A DNA stretch of 45,316 nt from positions 1 to 45,316 of the forward strand of contig QBMS01000019.1 of NCBI GenBank assembly GCA_003249095.1, read 5' to 3'. The notes under the pieces were generated by a model that made no database searches, was not told where the DNA came from, and worked only from the letters and a program-made list of their open reading frames with translations. Below are positions 1 through 5,995 of this stretch, piece by piece. Position 1 is the stretch's first letter, and every line of letters starts with the position of its first letter. The position numbers and the translations under genes were made by a program. This DNA comes from Snowella sp. Lineage in GTDB: Bacteria; Cyanobacteriota; Cyanobacteriia; Cyanobacteriales; Microcystaceae.

Positions 1-209
1 GTATTATACGTTTCTGAATATAGTGACTCACATTTTTGACAGATAAATATTTTTCTCTCTCCATTATTTTTCGTTTTGTAATGAGAATGAATTTTCACTT
101 CCTCGCTGTGACAATGAGGACAGTCTCGTTTAAATAATTCTTTTTCTTTCCCATTGCAAAATATAGAATCATTAAACTCTTGGATTGGCTTTATCTTTTG
201 GATTGACAT
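1..209 (-). CDS. Transposase N-terminus, partial (zinc-ribbon, IS1-like)
   Basis: This is the first 69 codons of a transposase that continues beyond base 1. The ATG at 207-209 has a strong ribosome site (AAGGAG) just upstream. The protein has a CPHC...CQKC zinc ribbon at about residues 30-60, the arrangement found at the N-terminus of IS1/InsA-type transposases, where it helps bind the IS ends. Family assignment rests only on this ribbon, because the catalytic domain lies outside the window. It is identical to the copy at 45108-45316. Confidence 0.6.
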   Translation of the reverse strand, partial: MSIQKIKPIQEFNDSIFCNGKEKELFKRDCPHCHSEEVKIHSHYKTKNNGERKIFICQKCESLYSETYN

Positions 210-367
210 ACTCTCTCTCCTTTTTTTACCGATTTATTTATAGTATTATTACCCTTAACACCCCTGTAAAGTTATAACCATTACTTCCAAGCTTATATTT
301 GCTTCTTTGTTTCTCTAATCCTTTGCCCAGTAATCCTTTCTGCCTTTAATCAGGCTGAACCATTGCC
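1..367 (-). mobile_element. Left-end IS copy, partial (5' end, reads out of window)
   Basis: These 367 bases are the exact reverse complement of 44950-45316; I compared them line by line and found no mismatch. The match stops at base 367, where the left flank reads CCGTCAAC and the right one AAGCAGG, so base 367 is probably the element's 5' terminus. The element contains a leader of about 158 bp and the start of a transposase gene running off the window. The first bases after the junction (369-404) could encode the last 11 codons of an interrupted gene ending in TAA at 402-404, but that is too short to prove. Confidence 0.8.
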
Positions 368-443
368 CCGTCAACAAGAATCTCAAAAACTTATTGAGCC
401 TTAATTTTTGCTTTTATTTACTTAATTTATTAAGGAGTTTTTT

Positions 444-1301
444 ATGGTAGCTAGATATCCTGTCAACCCAAAATTTCACCCTGAGAATTTAAACAAAGTT
501 CTTAATTTATTAGATAAAATAACTCGTCTTGTGGAGCATTGCAAAGATGATAGCTTTTTAAAGGTTCTCACGTCCATGCGAATAACCTTTGATGCTTGGA
601 ATATTGATGAGTTAATCCGAAAAAATAAATCAGCCTTGCTAGAATATAAAGATGGTATTATTATCAAACAATGGTATGTTTATGGCATCCTCCCAGTACT
701 ACAAATCTTTGTTTGGATTGCCTTATTACCTTCAGTGCTAAAATTTACAGCATATTTAATTTCCTTAACTGTCAAGGTTTTTATTGCTAAGTCTATTACC
801 TGGGATAACTTCTTTAAATACAATAGCTTTGGTGTTTTTATCCAACATAATCTTAACTCATTTACTTTTTGGGGATTGGTTGGTATCTTTGCTCTTTGGC
901 TCTCTTTTAAAATCAATCATAAAGACTCAATTTCTCTCACAGATACATTTATAGCGAATAAAGAAGAATTGGTGAAAGCTCGTAATGAGTTGACAGAAGG
1001 AGCAAGCATTATTCGTGAATTAGAGTTAGACATGGAAAGACAAAAACAACAAATTACAGTTCATTACTCTACCCTCGGAAGCACGATAGAAGCTGCGATC
1101 AGTAACTTTCTTGTTCAAAAAATTGCGAATGGTTCTTTTCAGAATGCCGATTTGCTTGAAATTAAAAATTTAATTCGTAATACATTTGAAGAGTTTGATG
1201 TAGATCGTCCCCAAACTCCCCGCTTAAATCGCTTTGGTCAATCACCAACAATTGCCACAGATTATAACAACCAAGATAAGAGTGATGATCCATTTTCCTA
1301 A
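444..1301 (+). CDS. Two-helix membrane protein with coiled coil, unknown function
   Basis: I do not recognise a family. The 285-residue protein has a soluble, helix-rich N-terminal part (about 1-75), a long hydrophobic stretch at about 78-115, a second at about 138-157, and then a charged segment at about 165-215 that looks like a coiled coil. The C-terminus is polar and Asp/Ser-rich. The start is well supported: AAGGAG at 432-437 is followed six bases later by ATG. It is the first gene of a three-gene operon; the ATPase gene begins 9 bp after its stop. By inference it may anchor that ATPase at the membrane. The gene contains no HIP1 site. Confidence 0.7.
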   Translation: MVARYPVNPKFHPENLNKVLNLLDKITRLVEHCKDDSFLKVLTSMRITFDAWNIDELIRKNKSALLEYKDGIIIKQWYVYGILPVLQIFVWIALLPSVLKFTAYLISLTVKVFIAKSITWDNFFKYNSFGVFIQHNLNSFTFWGLVGIFALWLSFKINHKDSISLTDTFIANKEELVKARNELTEGASIIRELELDMERQKQQITVHYSTLGSTIEAAISNFLVQKIANGSFQNADLLEIKNLIRNTFEEFDVDRPQTPRLNRFGQSPTIATDYNNQDKSDDPFS

Positions 1302-1310
1302 AATAAAAAT

Positions 1311-2972
1311 ATGTCCGATCTTTCTCCAATTAAACCAATCCTATTAGCTCAACCCAGTAATAATCTAGGAACGCCTAAACGGATTCCTCGAAGTCTTCAG
1401 TCAGTCTTAGCTAATCTTGAGCCTAATGACAATAATCCTGATAATTCATACGTTGGTGATAAAATTAAACCAGGAAAAAATAAAATTTATTTAGGACAAG
1501 CGGCATCCTATCCCGAAATAACAACTAGATACCCTTTTTGGTTGCCTGTAAACTTGCTTTCTACCCATTTGTTTATTGGTGGAGCAATTGGTTCTGGCAA
1601 AACTACGGTATTATTAAGATTAATTTCAGGGGCTTTAAAGTGGTATGGTACTGTCATTGTCGGCGAAGCCAAAGGCGGGATTAATGGCGGAAAAGAAGGC
1701 GCAGCATTTACCGATCTTGCTGATTACTTACAACAGAAATTTCCTAATATTATCTGTTATCGTTGGCCGCGTGGTAACTGCTGTTTTAACCCATTACAGT
1801 CTCTCAGCAATCCCCAAGATAGACGCGAATTTTTTGCGATGATTGCTCAGGTTATCGTTGAGCATTATCAACTGGATGGTGAAACATCTTCCGTTGTCTA
1901 TAATGCGGCTACAATCGCTGAATATTTATTAATTTATCTTCAAAATTTTGAATCTGAAAAAATACCAACATTAAGAGAATTAGTTCATCTATTGTGTTTT
2001 CCCGATAAAGTCAAAGAAAAACTAAAAAAAGCAAATGAGAGTATAAAAAGACAAGAAAACTCTTTAAAATCCAAATATTTACAACTTTTAGAAGATATTG
2101 AACAACAATTTAACATGGCCAATTTCTTCTATCTCAATCAGCCTCAACTTATTTTAACAAGACGAGGTGTACAACTTTTTAAAGATATGTTAAACCATGA
2201 AGACTTATTAGACTATACCGAACCTCGTTCAGACTTAAAAATGCTTGACTTGGATGACATTCTTTACCATCGCGCCCTCGTTATTTTAAGCCAACCTCTC
2301 TCTAAATCATCATCAAATATTGTCGGGCCATTATTTTTAGATAACCTACTCACCCGCATTCTAGAACTAGGGCCAAATCCCCAACCCCAAGATAATAAAC
2401 CTCGTGAAAAAATTTTAGCGATTCTCGATGAAACTCATCGGCTTCCTGTCGGTACATTGGGACTTGCAGGCGATTATTTACGAGAATTTAATGTCGGTTT
2501 AGTTGAAGTTGCCCCCACCATTCCCGACAATCAAAAACGTTGGGAACAAAATAAACACGTTTACCAAACTCTATTATCTTTAAGCCCTGGAATCCCGACT
2601 TTAACAAATCTAATGCGTGATAGATTGCCTAACTTACCTATCAGTCCCACCGTCACCCGTCACAGTCCTAATGCTAGTGGAATTTCAAAGTTACGAGTAG
2701 AGAGAAGAGAAGATTATGAATTATCTTTAGGAGAGGATAATCCAGGAGTGGCAAATCGCTCTTTACAGATGAGTGGCCGTTTTACGGGACTATTACAATC
2801 GCCTGAACTTCAGGAAGAACGCAAACTTTTTTGGATAGATTTTGAGGATGAATTACTTGCTAATATTAAAACTCTGCTTAAAGATGCCATAGCCCCTGAT
2901 GCCACACCCCACGCTAGAAATTTAGTGGATTACGCGCTAGGATTAGACGAATACAAGCCGCCATCATCTTAA
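1311..2972 (+). CDS. VirD4/HerA-like P-loop ATPase
   Basis: This 553-residue P-loop NTPase has a Walker A motif GGAIGSGKTT (Lys97) and a Walker B ILAILDE (Asp373, Glu374). The 'ILDE(T/A)HR' Walker B and the segment after Walker A (IVGEAKGG, comparable to the DPKG segment of coupling proteins) point to the FtsK/HerA/VirD4 superfamily of DNA-pumping hexamers, which includes conjugation coupling proteins. There are no transmembrane helices of its own, but a membrane protein is encoded 9 bp upstream. A charged helical insert lies at about residues 220-270. No relaxase or other type IV secretion gene is visible, so conjugation is unproven; defence is an alternative. HIP1-free and AT-rich. Confidence 0.75.
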   Translation: MSDLSPIKPILLAQPSNNLGTPKRIPRSLQSVLANLEPNDNNPDNSYVGDKIKPGKNKIYLGQAASYPEITTRYPFWLPVNLLSTHLFIGGAIGSGKTTVLLRLISGALKWYGTVIVGEAKGGINGGKEGAAFTDLADYLQQKFPNIICYRWPRGNCCFNPLQSLSNPQDRREFFAMIAQVIVEHYQLDGETSSVVYNAATIAEYLLIYLQNFESEKIPTLRELVHLLCFPDKVKEKLKKANESIKRQENSLKSKYLQLLEDIEQQFNMANFFYLNQPQLILTRRGVQLFKDMLNHEDLLDYTEPRSDLKMLDLDDILYHRALVILSQPLSKSSSNIVGPLFLDNLLTRILELGPNPQPQDNKPREKILAILDETHRLPVGTLGLAGDYLREFNVGLVEVAPTIPDNQKRWEQNKHVYQTLLSLSPGIPTLTNLMRDRLPNLPISPTVTRHSPNASGISKLRVERREDYELSLGEDNPGVANRSLQMSGRFTGLLQSPELQEERKLFWIDFEDELLANIKTLLKDAIAPDATPHARNLVDYALGLDEYKPPSS

Positions 2973-3008
2973 TTTTTTACTTATTGTTACTTAGGAGAGT
3001 GATCAACC

Positions 3009-3491
3009 ATGTCGGGAAAAAGCAAGAGTTTTGTAAAAGATTGGGCAGAGGATGTCGTTGAATATTTTACGCAAGATAGTCCAGATAACTTTGCTGGTAG
3101 AGATATTAATCAAGATAGCTCTGAAAAAACTACCAATATCGAAAATAATACTCAAAAGGGAGATATTATCGAAGGCGATCAAAATAATACTGTTATAGAT
3201 ACAAAAAATTGTGAACCTGAAAGTATTTCTGTGAAGGAAGTAGATGCTCCATTTTGGGATAAAGACACAAAAACAATTGATATAAAATGTAAAGAAGGCG
3301 ATCAGCCCGAAGCTTATACAAAACCTGAACCTGAACCTGAACCCGAACCTGAACCCGAACCTGATCCCGAACCTGAATCGGAACTAACACCAGAGCCAGA
3401 ATCTGGAGTTAATGATGCTTCTCCATCAGAACCTCAAGATTTAGGGATTCAATCTCCTGAACCTCAATTTGAGTTTGAATGGGGAGGGTGA
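3009..3491 (+). CDS. Acidic protein with Glu-Pro repeat, unknown function
   Basis: A 160-residue, strongly acidic protein of no recognised family. Residues 1-25 are a basic/amphipathic head. Residues 28-65 are rich in Asn, Asp and Gly with GD/GRD steps (GRDINQ, KGDIIEGDQNNT), and residues about 105-130 are an alternating Pro-Glu repeat encoded by a hexanucleotide repeat. The C-terminus ends in EFEWGG. An AGGAGAG ribosome site lies about 10 bp before the ATG. It follows the ATPase gene by 36 bp, so all three genes are probably cotranscribed. It may be a substrate, spacer or effector of the ATPase; that is inference. The predicted protein is mostly disordered. Confidence 0.65.
   Translation: MSGKSKSFVKDWAEDVVEYFTQDSPDNFAGRDINQDSSEKTTNIENNTQKGDIIEGDQNNTVIDTKNCEPESISVKEVDAPFWDKDTKTIDIKCKEGDQPEAYTKPEPEPEPEPEPEPDPEPESELTPEPESGVNDASPSEPQDLGIQSPEPQFEFEWGG
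3324..3377 (+). repeat. Hexanucleotide tandem repeat (CCTGAA/CCCGAA x9)
   Basis: Nine in-frame 6-bp units, CCTGAA or CCCGAA with one CCTGAT, encode the Pro-Glu repeat of the acidic protein. Because the unit is a multiple of three, copy-number change would lengthen or shorten the protein without breaking the frame. Confidence 0.9.
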
Positions 3492-3569
3492 ACTGCGATC
3501 GCTTTTCTCTTAATTTGGGATAGGCGATCGCTTTTTAAAGGATGAACAACCTGAACCGCGATCGCTTTC

Positions 3570-3677
3570 TTAAACAGATTCCAAACTATCAGATAAAGCC
3601 GAAGCAATTAGTTTCATCACACGGCGATCAGGTGAACGAACGAAATAGCAATCAATGATTAGTGATATTTCGTAACC
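3570..3677 (-). pseudogene. Decayed duplicate of the lipase 3' end
   Basis: Read on the minus strand this segment encodes 35 residues plus stop that align without gaps to the last 35 residues of the lipase at 4481-5080. Both end in SALSDSLESV with shared GxEIS and DRRVM blocks. The last 60 bases are almost identical at DNA level; the upstream part has diverged. The position of the catalytic His175 is a Tyr here, and nothing lipase-like lies upstream. It is a leftover of a tandem duplication or of a recombination that placed the protease pair (3744-4384) between two lipase tails. Confidence 0.75.
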
Positions 3678-3743
3678 TTTGTTAATCCAAAATTTCCCTT
3701 GCTTTACGATTCATGACAAAAGCAGTTCACTTCCATTACAAAA

Positions 3744-4112
3744 TTACAGGGCTTCAACTTTAACCAGGCCTCCCTCAACCGCATCAACTTGTAAGCGATA
3801 ACCATAAAGCAGTGCCATTCCTAGCAGAGGCTCCGTTTCTGATTCTGCGATATAAATTTCGCGGTACTGCCCATCCCAAATCACAATCCCAGTGTACAAA
3901 TCAAATAGTGTTTCACTACCGTCACCCAAGGTGACAATATCAGAAGCACTCCAAGGTAAGCTAAGACTAGCAATAATTGAAGAAGGCAAAGACAAAAACC
4001 CACTAAATCCTGTGTCAATCACTGTATTGAACGCTTCCAGTTTTCGATTTGAGTTGCCAACTACAACCGTTAATGTGGCTTCACACCGTAAATTCACAAC
4101 TCCTTGCATCAT
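3744..4112 (-). CDS. Retropepsin-like (clan AA) aspartic protease
   Basis: A 122-residue single-domain aspartic protease of the retropepsin type, expected to act as a homodimer. The catalytic triplet is Asp33-Thr-Gly in VIDTGFSG, and the second signature is the hydrophobic-hydrophobic-Gly element LLGMALL near residue 97. There is no signal peptide, so it is probably cytoplasmic. Its ATG overlaps the stop of the upstream small gene as ATGA, implying translational coupling; a second ATG follows immediately, so the true start could be one codon in. Such proteases occur widely in cyanobacteria beside a small partner gene, but their substrate is unknown to me. Confidence 0.8.
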   Translation of the reverse strand: MMQGVVNLRCEATLTVVVGNSNRKLEAFNTVIDTGFSGFLSLPSSIIASLSLPWSASDIVTLGDGSETLFDLYTGIVIWDGQYREIYIAESETEPLLGMALLYGYRLQVDAVEGGLVKVEAL

Positions 4113-4384
4113 TGATTTTGTTTTAGACTCCTCGCGCCAAAATGATCAACAGCACGATATCCGATCCGAATAACCCAGGGTTGAGCGTCGGGATATTGCT
4201 CAAACAAGCGATTAGTTGCAGGGACAACATTTTCAGCAACTTCAAAAGCTCCTGTTTCAATATCGATCGCCACAATTTTGCCTTCATTCCCAACTTCGAT
4301 CTGTTGTCGAATGCCTGATTCATAGAGTTGTTGTCCACGTCGAGCGATTTCTTCTTTGGGGTAACGGCGTTGGCGGATGGTCAT
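4109..4384 (-). CDS. Small partner protein of the retropepsin, unknown function
   Basis: A 91-residue basic/acidic mixed protein beginning MTIRQRRYPKEEIARRG. I prefer the ATG at 4384; an in-frame GTG at 4402 would add six residues. There are no membrane segments and no known domain. The middle (GKIVAIDIETGAFEVAEN) looks like a small beta-sheet unit. The gene overlaps the protease start by 4 bp and is clearly cotranscribed with it. An antitoxin-like or substrate/inhibitor role is possible from the layout, but the sequence itself does not show it. Confidence 0.7.
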   Translation of the reverse strand: MTIRQRRYPKEEIARRGQQLYESGIRQQIEVGNEGKIVAIDIETGAFEVAENVVPATNRLFEQYPDAQPWVIRIGYRAVDHFGARSLKQNQ

Positions 4385-4480
4385 AGTTATCGGTTTTAAC
4401 ACAACCTCTCCATTTTACCCAAAATCCCATTTGGTTGACGATTCATAGCAAAAGCGATCGCAGTTTTCAATGGAGCTTTT

Positions 4481-5080
4481 TTAAACAGACTCCAAACTAT
4501 CAGATAAAGCCGAAGCAACTATTTCCATCACACGGCGATCGCTGGGCATCCAGGCATGAACCGCAACGGGAACAGAAATTTCTCGACCAATCCCCATTTT
4601 GGAACTGTGAGCAGGCAAAATCATTAAATCGTAGGGAGTCCAAAGATTTGTGACCTGGAGTTGGCTTAAATATTGATCATGATCTTGATTTAAATCCTCT
4701 AAAAAAATGCTATTCATCCGCATTTGGACGATACCCTTGAGCAGTAAGGAATAGGCTGTTAAAGTCCCATTATTGGGGGCGGAAATCGTGATATATCGCT
4801 TTACTCGTTCCACACCTCCCAGGCGTTGCAAATAGTAGCGAGTGACTAGTCCCCCCATGCTGAATCCCAACAGATCAATCATTTGTCCAGATTCAAAAGT
4901 TCGATCCACATAATTTGCCACTTGTTTGGCTAAATCGTTGAGGGGTGCAGAACCATCATTGGGTTGAAGATTAATACTATGGACTGACCAGCCCAATTGA
5001 TCAAGGTAGGTAGATAATTCTTTAAATTTGGCAACAGTGTCATAAAGTCCATGTACCAACAGAACAGGATTACGTTCCAT
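4481..5080 (-). CDS. Lipase-type alpha/beta hydrolase
   Basis: A 199-residue alpha/beta hydrolase related to triacylglycerol lipases and acyltransferases. The oxyanion-hole motif is VLLVHG (about residues 6-11), the nucleophile elbow GFSMGG (Ser74), the acid Asp151 in YDLMILP, and the base His175 in VAVHAW. There is no signal peptide, so a cytoplasmic or membrane-associated esterase or lipase is likely. The start ATG at 5080 is preceded by no clear ribosome site. A decayed copy of its last 35 codons lies at 3570-3677, beyond the protease pair. Confidence 0.85.
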   Translation of the reverse strand: MERNPVLLVHGLYDTVAKFKELSTYLDQLGWSVHSINLQPNDGSAPLNDLAKQVANYVDRTFESGQMIDLLGFSMGGLVTRYYLQRLGGVERVKRYITISAPNNGTLTAYSLLLKGIVQMRMNSIFLEDLNQDHDQYLSQLQVTNLWTPYDLMILPAHSSKMGIGREISVPVAVHAWMPSDRRVMEIVASALSDSLESV

Positions 5081-5196
5081 AAATTTTTTCTGTTTATTAA
5101 TTTATTACAAGGTGATTACTCTAAGTTAAAGCGATCGCGTTTTTATCCAAAAAATTAGAGAACAGATCATTTTAAACAAATGGGAAATTTATAATG

Positions 5197-5541
5197 CTAG
5201 GATTCTAATGTTTGGATAGTCTCTTCTAGGATAACCACGAGTTCAGGTAACGCAATCTGGACAGTTTGCCAGAGACGATCCAAGGTTAAGCGGTCATATT
5301 CATGGGCTATTCTATTTCTCATCCCAATAATTTGATGCCAAGGAATATCAGGTATTTCAGCTTGAGAAGTTTCTGAAATGCGACGAGCTGCTTCACCAAT
5401 AATCTCAAATTGACGGGTCACTGCCGCCTGCCGCATCAGATCGACTTGAAAATCATCCCATGAAATACCTGCAACAAACTCTTGCGCTAACTTTGCCGAA
5501 TTGAGCATATCTAATAAATAGTTTCGTTCACGAGGTAGCAT
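5197..5541 (-). CDS. HepT-like toxin (DUF86)
   Basis: A 114-residue all-helical protein of the HepT/DUF86 family, HEPN-fold RNases that act as toxins of type VII toxin-antitoxin systems. The signature RX4HXY is present as Arg75...His80-Glu-Tyr82 (RNRIAHEY). It overlaps the upstream MntA-type gene by 14 bp, so the two are translated together. In studied systems MntA AMPylates HepT at the tyrosine of this motif and so neutralises it; the Tyr82 needed for this is present. Both genes appear intact, so the module is probably active. Confidence 0.88.
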   Translation of the reverse strand: MLPRERNYLLDMLNSAKLAQEFVAGISWDDFQVDLMRQAAVTRQFEIIGEAARRISETSQAEIPDIPWHQIIGMRNRIAHEYDRLTLDRLWQTVQIALPELVVILEETIQTLES

Positions 5542-5845
5542 AGATCACTCTGTAAGATTGTAAAATTTCTTTTTTGCGTAGATAGTTGAGACTTTTTTCT
5601 ATACTTTGCTTTTCAATTAAATCTACTTTTCTGGCAAACAGTACACTTAAGCTATCTTCAACATCAACTAAGTCAAACAGTGTCCAATGGGCATCTTGAT
5701 CAAAGGATACCAATACATCAATATCGCTTCTATCTTGCTGAAAATCATCTCTTAGAACAGAGCCAAATAGGGCAAATTCGGTAATCTTCCACTTTTGACA
5801 AAAGTCGGCAATTTTATCGTAATCGATGGGGATTTGGATTGACAT
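5528..5845 (-). CDS. MntA-like minimal nucleotidyltransferase antitoxin
   Basis: A 105-residue minimal nucleotidyltransferase. The motif FGSVLRDDF (Gly28-Ser29) followed by SDIDVLV (Asp41 and Asp43) is the metal- and nucleotide-binding signature of the MNT superfamily, and a third acidic position is likely in KVDLIE. It precedes and overlaps the HepT gene, the standard order of the type VII MntA/HepT system. The likely role is antitoxin, by transferring AMP from ATP to HepT. The length matches the family. A region of about 150 bp without genes separates it from the divergent glycosyltransferase. Confidence 0.88.
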   Translation of the reverse strand: MSIQIPIDYDKIADFCQKWKITEFALFGSVLRDDFQQDRSDIDVLVSFDQDAHWTLFDLVDVEDSLSVLFARKVDLIEKQSIEKSLNYLRKKEILQSYRVIYATS

Positions 5846-5995
5846 AGGCGTTGGGCGATCGCGTAGGGTTCACAGAATCGATTAATGGGGACAGATAGTG
5901 CCTTAAACTGAGTAACGGTGTCCTAGATTTGATCCTAACATTCTTTCTTAGTTACGACTATTATCTAGCATTTTTATATTAAAACCCTTAATTTA

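Noticed and set aside
3193-3390. Minus-strand ORF of alternating Val/Gln opposite the Glu-Pro gene
   Set aside because: It is only the complement of the hexanucleotide repeat, and the plus-strand gene has a ribosome site and operon context.
3892-4173. Plus-strand ORF opposite the retropepsin gene
   Set aside because: No family features; the minus-strand frame carries the DTG motif and ATGA overlap.
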